Positions 44,817 through 54,581 of a stretch of DNA of 64,000 nt are shown in pieces. Under the pieces are notes generated by a model. The model was not told the DNA's origin. It searched no databases and saw only the letters and a list, made by a program, of their open reading frames with translations. Where the stretch lies: contig NZ_BBZF01000012.1 of assembly GCF_020884795.1 (NCBI RefSeq), positions 674,664 to 738,663 on the forward strand. Direction: 5' to 3'. Origin of the DNA: Micromonospora okii. Lineage in GTDB: Bacteria > Actinomycetota > Actinomycetes > Mycobacteriales > Micromonosporaceae. Positions within the stretch are counted from its first letter, which is position 1; each line of letters starts with the position of its first letter. Made by a program: the position numbers and the translations under genes.

Positions 44817-45377
44817 GTGACCGTCCAGCCCATCCGTCTGTTCGGGGACCCGGTGCTGCGCACACCGGCCGATCCGGTCGTCGACTTCGACGCGGAGCTG
44901 CGCAAGCTCATCGCGGATCTCACCGACACGATGCGCGAGCAGAACGGCGCCGGTCTCGCCGCGCCCCAGCTCGGAGTGGGCCTGCGGGTGTTCACCTTCG
45001 ACGTCGACGACGTGCTCGGCCACCTCGTCAACCCGGTGCTGGAGTTCCCCGACTCCGAGGAACAGGACGGCCCCGAGGGCTGCCTGTCCATCCCCGGGCT
45101 CTACTTCGACACCAAGCGCCGGCAGAACGTGGTCGCGAAGGGCTTCAACGGCTACGGCGACCCCGTGCAGATCGTCGGCGCCGGCCTGATGGCCCGCTGC
45201 GTCCAGCACGAGACCGACCACCTCGACGGGGTGCTCTTCGTCGACCGGCTGGACCCGGCCGGCCGCAAGGAGGCGATGAAGGCGATCCGCCAGGCGGAGT
45301 GGTACGACCCGGCCACCCCGCCGACGGTCAAGCTCAACCCGCACGCCGCCGGCAACCCCTTCGGCCTGGGGCGGTGA
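44817..45377 (+). CDS. def: Peptide deformylase
   Basis: A 186-residue metallo-enzyme that removes the formyl group from nascent proteins. All three motifs are present: [18 protein letters not shown] (Cys ligand) and QHETDHLDG (two His ligands and catalytic Glu). The GTG follows GAAGGAG. TAGACT at 44770-44775 may be a -10. The stop overlaps the fmt GTG, pairing the deformylase with the formylase. Confidence 0.96.
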   Translation: MTVQPIRLFGDPVLRTPADPVVDFDAELRKLIADLTDTMREQNGAGLAAPQLGVGLRVFTFDVDDVLGHLVNPVLEFPDSEEQDGPEGCLSIPGLYFDTKRRQNVVAKGFNGYGDPVQIVGAGLMARCVQHETDHLDGVLFVDRLDPAGRKEAMKAIRQAEWYDPATPPTVKLNPHAAGNPFGLGR

Positions 45378-46309
45378 CGGCGGTGCGTCTGCTCTTCGCC
45401 GGCACCCCGGCCGTCGCCGTTCCCGCCCTGGCCGCCGTCGCGGCCTCCGGCCACGAGCTGCTCGCCGTGGTCACCCGCCCCGACGCGCCCGCTGGCCGGG
45501 GCCGGGGCCTGGTCCGCTCGCCCGTCGGCGCGTGGGCCGACGAGCACGGCGTCGAGGTGCTCACCCCGGCCCGCCCGCGCGAGCCGGAGTTCCTCGACCG
45601 GCTGCGCGAGCTGGCCCCCGACTGCGTTCCCGTGGTCGCCTACGGCGCGCTGGTGCCCCCGGCCGCCCTGGAGATCCCCCGGCACGGCTGGATCAACCTG
45701 CACTTCTCGCTGCTGCCCGCCTGGCGCGGCGCGGCCCCCGTGCAGCACGCCGTGCTGCACGGCGACGAGGTGACCGGGGCCAGCGTCTTCGCGCTGGAGG
45801 AGGGGCTGGACACCGGCCCGGTCTACGGCACCCTCACCGACGAGATCCGCCCCACCGACACCTCGGGCGACCTGCTGGAGCGGCTCGCCCACTCGGGGGC
45901 CGACCTGCTGGTGGCCGTCCTCGACGCGATCGGGGCGGGCACCGGGCGGGCCGAGCCGCAGCCCGCCGACGGGGTGTCGCTCGCGCCGAAGCTGACCGTG
46001 GAGGACGCCCGGGTGCGCTGGGGCGACCCCGCGTTCGCCGTGGACCGGCGCATCCGCGCCTGCACCCCGGCCCCCGGTCCCTGGACGACGTTCCGGGGCG
46101 AGCGGGTCAAGCTCGGCCCGGTCGTACCCGTCGGCGAGGGCCCCGAGCTGAAGCCGGGGGAGCTGGTTGTGGAGAAGTCCCGGGTGCTGGCCGGCACGGC
46201 CACCGTCCCGGTGGCCCTCGGCGAGGTGCGGGCGGCGGGCAAGAAGGCCATGCCGGCGACCGACTGGGCGCGGGGCGCCCGCGTCGCGGCCGGGGAGGTG
46301 TTCGCGTGA
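45374..46309 (+). CDS. fmt: Methionyl-tRNA formyltransferase
   Basis: A 311-residue enzyme that formylates initiator Met-tRNA using 10-formyl-THF. The N-terminal domain starts [15 protein letters not shown]; the catalytic segment is [20 protein letters not shown] with the conserved Asn, His and later Asp in EEGLDTGP. The C-terminal OB-fold follows (about 205-311). GTG at 45374 overlaps the def stop; another GTG at 45383 is also possible. Overlaps rsmB by GTGA. Confidence 0.95.
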   Translation: MTAVRLLFAGTPAVAVPALAAVAASGHELLAVVTRPDAPAGRGRGLVRSPVGAWADEHGVEVLTPARPREPEFLDRLRELAPDCVPVVAYGALVPPAALEIPRHGWINLHFSLLPAWRGAAPVQHAVLHGDEVTGASVFALEEGLDTGPVYGTLTDEIRPTDTSGDLLERLAHSGADLLVAVLDAIGAGTGRAEPQPADGVSLAPKLTVEDARVRWGDPAFAVDRRIRACTPAPGPWTTFRGERVKLGPVVPVGEGPELKPGELVVEKSRVLAGTATVPVALGEVRAAGKKAMPATDWARGARVAAGEVFA

Positions 46310-47964
46310 CGGGGCCGGCGGAGCGGCCCGAGCGGGGGCACGACGAGCGGCGCGGCGACGCGCGCGACCGGGGCTACGCCGACCGGCGCCCCGACCGGTC
46401 GCCCGGCGGCCCGCGCGGCGACCGTCCGGCGTACGGTGACCGCCCGACCCGGGGCGACCGCCCGGCGTACGGTGACCGCCCGACCCGGGGCGACCGTCCG
46501 GCCTACGGTGACCGCCCGGCCCGGGGCGACCGTCCGGCCTACGGCGACCGCCCGGCCCGGGGCGGGCGGCCCGGCCCGGACCGGCGGGGCGACCGACCGG
46601 CCCGACCCGCCGTGGACCTGCCCCGGTACGTGGCGTACCAGGCGGTCGCGGCGGTGCACCGGGACGACGCGTACGCCAACCTGGTGCTGCCGGCGCTGCT
46701 GCGCGACGCCGGGCTGACCGGCCGGGACGCGGCCTTCGCCACCGAGCTGACCTACGGCGCGCTGCGGCACACCGGCACCCTCGACGCGATCCTCACCGAC
46801 GCCGCCGGCCGGGACGTGGCCCGGATCGACCCGCCGGTGCGCGACGCGCTGCGGCTGGGCGCGTACCAGCTCCTGCACACCCGGGTGCCGGCGCACGCGG
46901 CGGTCTCCTCGACCGTCGACCTGGTGCGCGCGGTCGGCGCCGGCGCCACCGGCTTCGCCAACGCGGTGCTGCGCGAGGTGGCCGCGCGCGACGCCGACGC
47001 CTGGGTGGCGAAACTCGCCCCGGACTTCGAGGCCGACCCGATCGGGCACCTGGCCCTGGCCTACAGCCACCCGCAGTGGATCGTGCGGGCGTTCGCCGAG
47101 GCGCTCGGCGGCGACCTGGGCGAGACCACCCGCCTGCTGATCGAGGACAACGACCGTCCGCCGGTGCACCTGTGCGCCCGGCCGGGCCTGGCCGACCCGG
47201 TCGAGCTGGCCGACGAGGTCGGCGGCGCGCCGGGCGCGTTCTCCCCGTACGCGGTCTACCTCGGCGGCGGGGCACCGGGCGACCTGCCGGCGCTGGCCGA
47301 GGGCCGGGCGCACGTCCAGGACGAGGGCTCCCAGCTCGTGGCCAACGCGCTGGCGGTGGCCCCGCTCGACGGCCCGGACGCGCACTGGCTCGACCTGTGC
47401 GCCGGGCCGGGCGGCAAGTCGGCCCTGCTCGGGGCGCTCGCCGCGCAGCGGGGGGCCCGGCTGACCGCGGTCGAGGTCTCCGAGCACCGGGCCCGGCTGG
47501 TCACCCAGGCGACCCGGGGGCTGCCGGTGACGGTGCTGCACACCGACGGCCGCACGGTCGGCTCCGATCCGGAGCTGCCCGAGGGGCACTTCGACCGGGT
47601 GCTGGTGGACGCCCCGTGCACCGGGCTGGGCGCGCTGCGCCGCCGGCCCGAGGCCCGCTGGCGCAAGCAGCCGTCGGACCTGCCGCCGCTGACCCGGTTG
47701 CAACGCGAGCTGCTCTCGGCGGCGCTGCGGGCGGCGCGCCCGGGTGGCCTGGTGGCCTACGTGACCTGCTCGCCGCACACGGTGGAGACGCACGTGACGG
47801 TGACCGAGGCGGCCCGCCGCGCCGGGGTGCCGGCGGACTTCGTCGACGCCCGCCCGCTGCTGCCGGCCGCCATGCCGGGGCTGGGGGACGGGCCGTCGGT
47901 GCAGCTCTGGCCGCACCGGCACGGCACCGACGCGATGTTCCTCGCGGTGCTGCGCCGGGGCTGA
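46306..47964 (+). CDS. rsmB: 16S rRNA (cytosine-5) methyltransferase RsmB with RG-repeat extension
   Basis: A 552-residue SAM-dependent enzyme that methylates C967 of 16S rRNA in E. coli. The first 105 residues are a basic extension containing four perfect-length 12-residue repeats ([14 protein letters not shown], 46417-46560). A NusB-like RNA-binding domain (about 105-235) follows, then the methyltransferase domain with [17 protein letters not shown] (SAM), DAPCTGLG and the catalytic Cys in VTCSPHTVE. The arginine-rich tail probably adds RNA affinity. GTG overlaps the fmt stop. A strong hairpin follows. Confidence 0.94.
   Translation: MTGPAERPERGHDERRGDARDRGYADRRPDRSPGGPRGDRPAYGDRPTRGDRPAYGDRPTRGDRPAYGDRPARGDRPAYGDRPARGGRPGPDRRGDRPARPAVDLPRYVAYQAVAAVHRDDAYANLVLPALLRDAGLTGRDAAFATELTYGALRHTGTLDAILTDAAGRDVARIDPPVRDALRLGAYQLLHTRVPAHAAVSSTVDLVRAVGAGATGFANAVLREVAARDADAWVAKLAPDFEADPIGHLALAYSHPQWIVRAFAEALGGDLGETTRLLIEDNDRPPVHLCARPGLADPVELADEVGGAPGAFSPYAVYLGGGAPGDLPALAEGRAHVQDEGSQLVANALAVAPLDGPDAHWLDLCAGPGGKSALLGALAAQRGARLTAVEVSEHRARLVTQATRGLPVTVLHTDGRTVGSDPELPEGHFDRVLVDAPCTGLGALRRRPEARWRKQPSDLPPLTRLQRELLSAALRAARPGGLVAYVTCSPHTVETHVTVTEAARRAGVPADFVDARPLLPAAMPGLGDGPSVQLWPHRHGTDAMFLAVLRRG
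46417..46560 (+). repeat. Four 36-bp coding repeats in rsmB
   Basis: Units at 46417, 46453, 46489 and 46525, each encoding [10 protein letters not shown] plus TR or AR. The DNA of the units is nearly identical, with third-base changes only, which suggests recent expansion by slippage or unequal crossing-over. Confidence 0.9.
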
Positions 47965-47978
47965 CCGGCCCGGAACAC

Positions 47979-48010
47979 GACGGGGGACGGCCGACCGGCC
48001 GTCCCCCGTC
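47979..48010 (+). terminator. Strong hairpin after rsmB
   Basis: GACGGGGGACGGCCG (47979-47993) and CGGCCGTCCCCCGTC (47996-48010) are exact reverse complements. It lies 15 bases beyond the rsmB stop and ends the def-fmt-rsmB run before rpe. Confidence 0.8.
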
Positions 48011-48134
48011 TCCGTGGCCCGCAGCGGGTCGGGGGAGCGCCCGGCGACGCGCCGACGGTCACGTCTGGGTCACAGCGTGTCCCGGGTGGGGCCGCGATGC
48101 CGACGGTTCGCGGTCGCCTTCGTACACTGGCCCG

Positions 48135-48815
48135 GTGAGCGTACCGCCGCCGATCGTCGCCCCCAGCATCCTCGCCGCCGACTTCGCCCGCCTGGCCGAG
48201 GAGGTCCGCGCCGTCGAGGGCGCCGCAGACTGGCTGCACGTGGACGTCATGGACAACCACTTCGTGCCGAACCTGACCATCGGGCTGCCCGTCGTGCAGA
48301 GCCTACGGGCCGCCACGCGGCTCCCGTTCGACGTGCACCTCATGATCAACGACCCGCGCCGCTGGGCCCCCGGGTACGCCGACGCGGGGGCGTACAACGT
48401 CACCTTCCACGCGGAGGCCTGCGACAACCCGGTGGCCCTGGCGAAGGACCTGCGGGCGGCCGGGGCGAAGGCGGGGCTGGCGATCGACCGGGACACCCCG
48501 ATCGAGCCGTACCTGGAGCTGCTGCCGAGCTTCGACACGCTGCTGATCATGACGATCAAGGCCGGCTTCGGCGGGCAGCGGTTCATCCCGGAGCTGCTGG
48601 ACAAGGTGCGCGCCGCCCGTCGGCACGTCGACGCCGGCCACCTGGAGCTGCGCATCGAGGTCGACGGCGGGATCGCCGCGGACACCATCGAGCAGGCCGC
48701 CGCCGCCGGCGCGGACGCCTTCGTCGCCGGCACCGCCGTCTACGGGGCCGACGACCCCGCCGAGGCCGTCCGTCGCCTGCGCGGCCTCGCGGAGCGCGCG
48801 GTCGCCGGGGTCTGA
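48135..48815 (+). CDS. rpe: Ribulose-phosphate 3-epimerase
   Basis: A 226-residue TIM-barrel enzyme of the pentose phosphate pathway; its product feeds ribulose-5-phosphate, which RibBA uses in riboflavin synthesis downstream. Signatures are [25 protein letters not shown] with metal His/Asp, HLMINDP, and [10 protein letters not shown] with GTAVYG at the end. TACACT (48123-48128) ends six bases before the GTG with no ribosome site, so a leaderless mRNA is likely. One base separates its stop from the next start. Confidence 0.96.
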   Translation: MSVPPPIVAPSILAADFARLAEEVRAVEGAADWLHVDVMDNHFVPNLTIGLPVVQSLRAATRLPFDVHLMINDPRRWAPGYADAGAYNVTFHAEACDNPVALAKDLRAAGAKAGLAIDRDTPIEPYLELLPSFDTLLIMTIKAGFGGQRFIPELLDKVRAARRHVDAGHLELRIEVDGGIAADTIEQAAAAGADAFVAGTAVYGADDPAEAVRRLRGLAERAVAGV

Positions 48816-48816
48816 G

Positions 48817-49773
48817 GTGGACGCCCCCGAGGAGCGTCCCGACATCATCCTCGTCGTCGACGACGACGCGGACATCGCCCGGTTCGTCGAGTTCAACCTG
48901 CGGCTGCACGGCTTCGACGTGATCCACGCCAGCGACGGCCAGGAGGCGCTCGACAAGATCGAGCGGCAACGGCCCGACCTGGCGGTGGTCGACCTGATGA
49001 TGCCGCGCATCGACGGGCTGGAGCTGACCCGGCGGCTGCGCGCCAACCCGATGACCTCCGCCCTGCCGGTGATCATGCTGACCGCCAAGGGGCTGACCGT
49101 GGACAAGGTCCACGGGCTCAGCGCGGGCGCGGACGACTACCTGGTCAAGCCCTTCGACACCGCCGAGCTGGTCGCCCGGGTCAGCTCCACCCTGCGCCGC
49201 AACAAGGAGTTCCGGGAGGTCTCCCCGCTGACCGGCCTGCCCGGCAACTCCCGCATCCGCCGGGAGATCAGCGACCGGGTGCGCAACGGCGTCGACTACG
49301 CCGTCGGCTACGTCGACATCGACCGGTTCAAGAGCGTCAACGACCGGTACGGCTTCGTCCGGGGCGACGAGTTCATCTCCGCGCTGGCCCGCAGCCTGCA
49401 CCGGGCGGTGGTGGCGATCGGGCTGCCGCCGGCCTTCCTCGGCCACGTCGGCGGCGACGACTTCGTCATCGTCTGCGCCCCCGAGCAGGTCCTGCCGCTC
49501 ACCTCCCGCGCGGTGGTGGACTTCGAGACCTCCGCCGACCGCCTCTACGACGCCTCCGACGCCGAGCGCGGCTACGTCGAGCTGAAGGACCGCCGGGGCA
49601 ACATCCGGCGCGCCGCGCTGGTCACGCTCTCGATCGGGGTCTCCGTCTCCGACGCGGACAAGCGCTTCACCAACCCGCTGGAGGCCATCGCCGTGGCCTC
49701 GGAGATGAAGTCCGTCGCCAAGAGCCAACCCGGCTCGTACGTGGCCGTGGACCGGCGGCGCGGCGTCACCTGA
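48817..49773 (+). CDS. Response regulator with C-terminal GGDEF-type domain (GGDDF)
   Basis: A 318-residue two-domain signalling protein. The REC domain (about 8-125) has the acidic pocket VVDDDADIARF, the phospho-acceptor Asp in VVDLMMPRIDG, and the Lys in YLVKPFD. The second domain (about 135-310) is a diguanylate cyclase fold with YVDIDRFKSVNDRYG and a signature loop HVGGDDFVIV. The usual fourth residue Glu is Asp, so activity is uncertain. It may link phosphorylation to c-di-GMP, the ligand of BldD encoded at 24354. No histidine kinase is adjacent. Confidence 0.88.
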   Translation: MDAPEERPDIILVVDDDADIARFVEFNLRLHGFDVIHASDGQEALDKIERQRPDLAVVDLMMPRIDGLELTRRLRANPMTSALPVIMLTAKGLTVDKVHGLSAGADDYLVKPFDTAELVARVSSTLRRNKEFREVSPLTGLPGNSRIRREISDRVRNGVDYAVGYVDIDRFKSVNDRYGFVRGDEFISALARSLHRAVVAIGLPPAFLGHVGGDDFVIVCAPEQVLPLTSRAVVDFETSADRLYDASDAERGYVELKDRRGNIRRAALVTLSIGVSVSDADKRFTNPLEAIAVASEMKSVAKSQPGSYVAVDRRRGVT

Positions 49774-49852
49774 CCGGCCGCCCACTGTGAGGTAGCTCCC
49801 CTCCGGGCAGACGACCGCCGCGCGGCGTGCAACACTTCGGGGGTACCCACCA

Positions 49853-50022
49853 CGCGCTGGCGGGACTCGGTGTAATTCCGAACCGGCGGTGATCCACGGT
49901 CGAGACCGTGGTAAGCCCGCTACCCGGACGGCTCTGCCGCCCGGTGGACCTGGTGAGACTCCGGGGCCGACGGTTGGGGGCGGCCAGCCCACCCCCAGAC
50001 AGTCCGGATGGGAGACAGCGCG
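49853..50022 (+). ncRNA. FMN riboswitch (RFN element)
   Basis: The closing stem P1 is CGCGCTG (49853-49859) with CAGCGCG (50016-50022). Conserved core blocks are GGTGTAATTCCGAACCGGCG (49869-49888), GGTGAGACTCC in the middle and CAGTCCGGATGGGAGACAGC near the 3' end. Variable helices include CCACGGT...ACCGTGG. In actinobacteria such elements lower riboflavin gene expression when FMN is high. The 150 bases between it and ribD form the expression platform. Confidence 0.96.
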
Positions 50023-50173
50023 CGGGACGGGGCGGGCCCTGTGCCGGCCGCTGACCTCAGCCGCCGCGCGGGCTCCCCGGGGCCGGCTCCGCCGTCCCCG
50101 GATCTCCGCCGCCGCCTGCCCGCGGCCTCCCGTCCCGCCCGCGCGCCGGACCGGCGAGTGAGAGGGCAGGGCG

Positions 50174-51235
50174 ATGGCCAGCGTCTGCGTGGACGAGGCG
50201 ATGCGTCGGGCGATCGCGCTCGCGGCCCGCGGGCTCGGCACCACCAGCCCCAACCCGGTGGTCGGCTGCGTGCTGCTCGACCCGGACGGCGAGGTCGTCG
50301 GGGAGGGATTCCACGCGTACGCGGGCGGGCCGCACGCCGAGATCGTCGCGCTGGCCCAGGCCGGCAGCCGCGCCCGGGGCGGAACGGCCGTGGTCACGCT
50401 GGAGCCCTGCGACCACACCGGCCGCACCGGCCCGTGCAGCCACGCCCTGATCACCGCCGGCGTCGCCCGGGTGGTCGTCGCGGTGCCGGACCCGAACCCC
50501 ATCGCCTCCGGCGGCGCCGCGACCCTGCGCGCCGCCGGCATCGCCGTCGAGGTCGGGCTGCGCGCCGCCGAGGCCGAGGCCGGCAACGTCGCCTGGCTGA
50601 CCTCCACGCGCCGGGGCTGGCCGTACGTGATCTGGAAGTACGCCGCGACCCTCGACGGGCGCTCCGCCGCCGCCGACGGCACCAGCATGTGGATCACCTC
50701 GGAGGCCGCCCGGACCGACGTGCACGCGCTGCGCGGCACGGTCGACGCGGTGCTCGCCGGGGTGGGCACCGTGCTCGCCGACGACCCCCGGCTCACCGCC
50801 CGCAACCTCCGCGACGGCAGCCTTGCCATCCGGCAGCCGCTGCGGGTGGTGGTGGACAGCTCGGGGCGTACCCCCGCCGGGGCCCGGGTCCGCGACGGCG
50901 CCGCCCGGACCTGGATCGCCACCGCCGCCGAGGTCGGCGCCGGCCCGGACGGCCGGGTCGACCTGCCGGCGCTGCTGGCGGAGCTGCACCGCCGGGGGGT
51001 GCGGGCCGCGCTGCTCGAGGGCGGCCCGAAGCTGGCCGGCGCGTTCCTCGCCGCCGGCCTGGTCGACAGGGTCGTCGGGTACGTCGCGCCGAAGCTGCTC
51101 GGCGCGGGCGCGACCGCGCTGGCCGACGCCGGGGTGGACACCGTCGCCGACGCCGTCGAGCTGGAGATCACCGACGTCACCCAGGTCGGTCCCGACCTGC
51201 GGATCACCGCGCTGCCCCGGAAGAGGGAGGGCTGA
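50174..51235 (+). CDS. ribD: Riboflavin biosynthesis protein RibD (deaminase/reductase)
   Basis: A 353-residue bifunctional enzyme for steps two and three of riboflavin synthesis. The N-terminal zinc deaminase has PHAEIVAL and EPCDHTGRTGPCSHAL (His and two Cys ligands). The C-terminal reductase contains YVIWKYAATLDGRSAAADG, AVLAGVGTVLADDPRLTAR and LLEGGPKLAGAFL. It is the first gene under the FMN riboswitch; ribE starts two bases past its stop. Confidence 0.95.
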   Translation: MASVCVDEAMRRAIALAARGLGTTSPNPVVGCVLLDPDGEVVGEGFHAYAGGPHAEIVALAQAGSRARGGTAVVTLEPCDHTGRTGPCSHALITAGVARVVVAVPDPNPIASGGAATLRAAGIAVEVGLRAAEAEAGNVAWLTSTRRGWPYVIWKYAATLDGRSAAADGTSMWITSEAARTDVHALRGTVDAVLAGVGTVLADDPRLTARNLRDGSLAIRQPLRVVVDSSGRTPAGARVRDGAARTWIATAAEVGAGPDGRVDLPALLAELHRRGVRAALLEGGPKLAGAFLAAGLVDRVVGYVAPKLLGAGATALADAGVDTVADAVELEITDVTQVGPDLRITALPRKREG

Positions 51236-51236
51236 C

Positions 51237-51911
51237 ATGTTCACCGGCATCGTCGAGGAGCTGGGCGAGGTCGTCCGCGTGACCGAGACCGGGGGCGACT
51301 CCGCGCTGGTCGCCGTCCGGGGCCCGCTGGTCACCACCGACGCCCGGCACGGCGACTCCATCGCGGTCAACGGCGTCTGCCTCACCGTCGTCGACGTCGG
51401 CGGCGGGGTCTTCACCGCCGACGTGATGGGCGAGACGCTGCGCCGCTCCGCGCTGGGCGCGCTGCGCCCCGGCGCCCCGGTCAACCTGGAGCGGGCCGCC
51501 GCGCTGAACAGCCGGCTCGGCGGGCACATCGTGCAGGGCCACGTCGACGGGGTGGGCGAGGTGCTGTCCCGGGAGCCGGCCGAGCAGTGGGAGACGGTCC
51601 GCTTCCGCCTCCCCGCCGGCCTCGCCCGGTACGTGGTGGAGAAGGGCTCGATCACCGTCGACGGCGTGTCGCTGACCGTGGCCGGGGTGGGGCCGGACTG
51701 GTTTGCCGTCGGGCTGATCCCCACCACCCTCAAGCTGACCACGCTCGGCGCCCGCGCCGTGGGCGACCCCGTCAACCTGGAGGTGGACGTGCTGGCCAAG
51801 TACGTCGAGCGCCTGCTCGGCGACCGGCTGGCCGGCGGGGGCGACGGACCAACCGGCGGCGGATCGCCCGGCGGGGACCCCGACCGGCCGGGCGACGGGG
51901 GCGCGCGGTGA
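51237..51911 (+). CDS. ribE: Riboflavin synthase, alpha subunit
   Basis: A 224-residue trimer-forming enzyme that dismutates lumazine to riboflavin. It shows the characteristic internal duplication: MFTGIVEELGEV with NGVCLTVVD in the first half and GHVDGVGEVLS with DGVSLTVAG in the second. The C-terminus has a Gly/Pro-rich tail of about 25 residues that overlaps the next start (GTGA). Confidence 0.95.
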   Translation: MFTGIVEELGEVVRVTETGGDSALVAVRGPLVTTDARHGDSIAVNGVCLTVVDVGGGVFTADVMGETLRRSALGALRPGAPVNLERAAALNSRLGGHIVQGHVDGVGEVLSREPAEQWETVRFRLPAGLARYVVEKGSITVDGVSLTVAGVGPDWFAVGLIPTTLKLTTLGARAVGDPVNLEVDVLAKYVERLLGDRLAGGGDGPTGGGSPGGDPDRPGDGGAR

Positions 51912-52609
51912 CCGGGCCCCTCGGCTGGCTGCTCGACGCCCAGGTGCAGGTCGCCGGCTCCCCGGTGCTGGTGCGCGAGGTGGTCGGCAACGTCTTCGGC
52001 CTGGCCTCGGCGCTGTTCGGGCTGCGCCTGGCGGTCTGGGCCTGGCCGGTCGGCATGGCCGGCAACGCGCTGCTGTTCACCGTCTTCCTCGGCGGGGCGT
52101 TCGCCACCCCGCAGGCCCACGACCTCTACGGGCAGGCCGGCCGGCAGGTGTTCTTCTTCGCCGTCAGCCTCTACGGCTGGTGGCGCTGGTCGCGCAACCG
52201 CCGGCCCGGGGCCGACGGCGACCGCGCCGCGGTCGCGCCGCGCTGGGCCACCGGCCGGGAGCGGCTCGGCCTGCTGCTGGCCGCCGCCGTGGGCACCGCC
52301 GTCGCGTACCCGGTGCTGGCGGCGCTCGGCTCCTGGGGGCCGCTGGCCGACGCGTGGATCCTCACCGGCAGCCTGCTCGCCACGTACGGCATGGCCCGGG
52401 GCTGGGTGGAGTTCTGGCTGATCTGGATCGCGGTGGACGCGGTCGGCGTGCCGCTGCTGCTGCGCGGCGGGTTCTACCCGTCCGCCGCCATGTACCTCGT
52501 CTACGGGGCGTTCTGCGCCTGGGGCTTCGCCGCCTGGTGGCGCACCTCGCGGTCCGCCCGTCCGGCCCGCGCCCCGCTCCCGCCCACCTACTCGGAGGCC
52601 GTCGCATGA
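51908..52609 (+). CDS. ribM: PnuC-family transporter, probably the riboflavin importer RibM
   Basis: A 233-residue membrane protein with about seven to eight helices. It has the PnuC-type features [27 protein letters not shown] and [18 protein letters not shown]. PnuC proteins move vitamin-like substrates by facilitated diffusion. Its place inside an FMN-riboswitch operon, between ribE and ribBA, favours riboflavin over nicotinamide riboside, as for RibM of corynebacteria and streptomycetes. GTG overlaps the ribE stop. Confidence 0.85.
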   Translation: MTGPLGWLLDAQVQVAGSPVLVREVVGNVFGLASALFGLRLAVWAWPVGMAGNALLFTVFLGGAFATPQAHDLYGQAGRQVFFFAVSLYGWWRWSRNRRPGADGDRAAVAPRWATGRERLGLLLAAAVGTAVAYPVLAALGSWGPLADAWILTGSLLATYGMARGWVEFWLIWIAVDAVGVPLLLRGGFYPSAAMYLVYGAFCAWGFAAWWRTSRSARPARAPLPPTYSEAVA

Positions 52610-52686
52610 GCGAGCGCAGCGAACGAATCATCAGGTGCGGCGTGCCGCCTCACGGCGGCACACGGCGGAGCGGAGTACCGGCATGA
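52606..52686 (+). CDS. 26-residue relay frame between ribM and ribBA
   Basis: Reads [20 protein letters not shown] and six more residues. The ATG overlaps the ribM TGA (ATGA) and the TGA overlaps the ribBA ATG (ATGA). The sequence ATGAGCGAGCGCAGCGAACG belongs to a second repeat type I associate with Micromonosporaceae; it also holds the dyad GTGCCGCC-TCAC-GGCGGCAC. Confidence 0.45.
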   Translation: MSERSERIIRCGVPPHGGTRRSGVPA

Positions 52687-53948
52687 GCACTTTCGCCAGC
52701 ATCGAGCAGGCGGTGGCGGACATCGCCGCCGGCCGGCCCGTCGTCGTGGTCGACGACGCCGACCGGGAGAACGAGGGCGACCTGATCTTCGCCGCCGAGC
52801 TGGCCACCCCCGAGCTGGTGGCGTTCATGGTCCGCCACACGTCCGGCTACATCTGCGTGCCGCTGACCGAGAGCGAGTGCGACCGCCTGGACCTGCCGCC
52901 CATGCACCACACCAACCAGGACCGGCGCGGCACCGCGTACACGGTGACGGTGGACGCCCGCGAGGGGGTCAGCACCGGCATCTCGGCGGCCGACCGGGCG
53001 CACACCATCCGGCTGCTCGCCGCCGCCTCCACCGACCCGACCGACCTGGCCCGGCCCGGGCACGTGGTGCCGCTGCGCGCCCGGGAGGGCGGCGTGCTGC
53101 GCCGGCCCGGGCACACCGAGGCCGCGATCGACCTGACCCGGCTCGCCGGGCTGCGCCCGGCCGGCGTGCTCTGCGAGCTGGTCAACGACGACGGCACCAT
53201 GATGCGCCTGCCGGACCTGGAGAAGTTCTGCGCCACGCACGGGCTGACCCTGGTCACCATCGCCGACCTGATCGCCCACCGGCGGCGCACCGAGAAGCAG
53301 GTGGAGCAGGTCGCGGCGGCGCGGATGCCCACCCCGTACGGGACGTTCCGGGCGCTGGGCTACCGCGCCGAGCACGACAGCGCCGAGCACCTCGCCCTGG
53401 TGATGGGCGACCTCGGTGACGGCTCCGACGTGCTGGTCCGGGTGCACTCGGAGTGCCTCACCGGCGACGTGTTCGGCTCGCTGCGCTGCGACTGCGGCCC
53501 CCAGTTGCAGGCCGCGCTGGCCCGGGTCGCCCGGGAGGGGCGCGGGGTGGTGCTCTACGTGCGCGGGCACGAGGGGCGAGGGATCGGCCTGCTGCAGAAG
53601 CTCCAGGCGTACCAGTTGCAGGACCTGGGCCGCGACACCGTGGACGCGAACCTCGACCTGGGGTTGCCGGCCGACGCGCGGGACTACGGCACCGGCGCGC
53701 AGATCCTCTACGACCTGGGCGTGCGGTCGATGCGGCTGCTGACGAACAACCCGGCCAAGCGGGCCGGGCTGGAGGGGTACGGCCTCACCGTCACCGGCCG
53801 CGAGGGGCTGCCGGTGCGGGCGCACCCGGAGAACGTGCGCTACCTGCGCACCAAGCGGGACCGGATGGGCCACCTGCTGGACGAGTTGGACGAGGTCACC
53901 GAGGCGCCGATGGGCCGCCCGGTCGCGAACGACGAGATCGGAGCGTAG
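52683..53948 (+). CDS. ribBA: Bifunctional DHBP synthase / GTP cyclohydrolase II
   Basis: A 421-residue enzyme supplying both precursors of riboflavin. The RibB half has [19 protein letters not shown] and [10 protein letters not shown]. The RibA half has the zinc site [20 protein letters not shown] and [20 protein letters not shown]. Its substrate ribulose-5-phosphate comes from the pathway containing Rpe. The ATG overlaps the stop of the relay frame. A stop-to-start gap of two bases leads to ribH. Confidence 0.96.
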   Translation: MSTFASIEQAVADIAAGRPVVVVDDADRENEGDLIFAAELATPELVAFMVRHTSGYICVPLTESECDRLDLPPMHHTNQDRRGTAYTVTVDAREGVSTGISAADRAHTIRLLAAASTDPTDLARPGHVVPLRAREGGVLRRPGHTEAAIDLTRLAGLRPAGVLCELVNDDGTMMRLPDLEKFCATHGLTLVTIADLIAHRRRTEKQVEQVAAARMPTPYGTFRALGYRAEHDSAEHLALVMGDLGDGSDVLVRVHSECLTGDVFGSLRCDCGPQLQAALARVAREGRGVVLYVRGHEGRGIGLLQKLQAYQLQDLGRDTVDANLDLGLPADARDYGTGAQILYDLGVRSMRLLTNNPAKRAGLEGYGLTVTGREGLPVRAHPENVRYLRTKRDRMGHLLDELDEVTEAPMGRPVANDEIGA

Positions 53949-53950
53949 CC

Positions 53951-54448
53951 ATGGCGGGTTTCGGTGAGCCCGGGGTGGAGGCGGTGGACGCCGCCGGGAT
54001 GACGGTCGGCGTCGTGGCCGCGCGCTGGCACGGCGAGCTGACCGACCACATGCTCGACCGGGCGGTGGCGGCGGCGCGGGCGTGCGGGGCGCGGGCGGTC
54101 GTGGCCCGGGTCGCCGGCTCCGTGGAGTTGCCGGTGGTCGCCCAGGCGATGGCCCGCCGCTTCGACGTGGTGGTCGCCCTCGGCGTGGTGGTGCGCGGCG
54201 CCACCGCCCACTTCGACTACGTGTGCCGGTCGGTCACCGACGGGCTGACCCGGGTCGCCCTCGACGAGGGCAAGCCGGTCGCGCACGGGGTGCTCACGGT
54301 GGACACCGTCGAGCAGGCCCGGGACCGGGCCGGGCTGCCCGGCTCGGCCGAGGACAAGGGCTGGTCGGCGACGGTCGCCGCGCTGGACGCCGCGCTGGCC
54401 GTACGCGGCCTGGACGCCGCCGCCCCTCGTCTGGGCTTCGGCGCCTGA
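53951..54448 (+). CDS. ribH: 6,7-dimethyl-8-ribityllumazine synthase
   Basis: A 165-residue enzyme forming lumazine, often as icosahedral shells. Family features are VGVVAARWHGELTDHML, VARVAGSVELPVVAQA and GVVVRGATAHFDYVC (catalytic His in the loop), and VLTVDTVEQARDRAG. The N-terminal 18 residues are short, as usual. It ends the riboflavin operon; palindromic repeats follow. Confidence 0.94.
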   Translation: MAGFGEPGVEAVDAAGMTVGVVAARWHGELTDHMLDRAVAAARACGARAVVARVAGSVELPVVAQAMARRFDVVVALGVVVRGATAHFDYVCRSVTDGLTRVALDEGKPVAHGVLTVDTVEQARDRAGLPGSAEDKGWSATVAALDAALAVRGLDAAAPRLGFGA

Positions 54449-54465
54449 CCGGCGGACTCGGGTTG

Positions 54466-54524
54466 CCGGGTCGCCGACATGGGGGCATCCCGGCCGTCGG
54501 GACACCGCCATGTCGGCGACACGG
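54466..54524. repeat. CCATGTCGGCGACATGG-family repeat after ribH, between convergent genes
   Basis: CCGGGTCGCCGACATGG (54466-54482) and CCATGTCGGCGACACGG (54508-54524) share the 13-base arms GTCGCCGACATGG and CCATGTCGGCGAC, which are exact inverted repeats and can form a long hairpin over GGCATCC...GGGACACC. It is the same family as 16011-16132. It may end transcription from both sides. Confidence 0.75.
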
Positions 54525-54581
54525 GCGGCCAGCCAGCCAGCCCAGCCCACCCGCCGGCGGCCCGTCAGAGGCGGCGGTCCG

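Noticed and set aside
46417..46560. CRISPR-like or non-coding reading of the 36-bp repeats
   Set aside because: The units are in frame with rsmB and vary only at third bases, so they are coding repeats.
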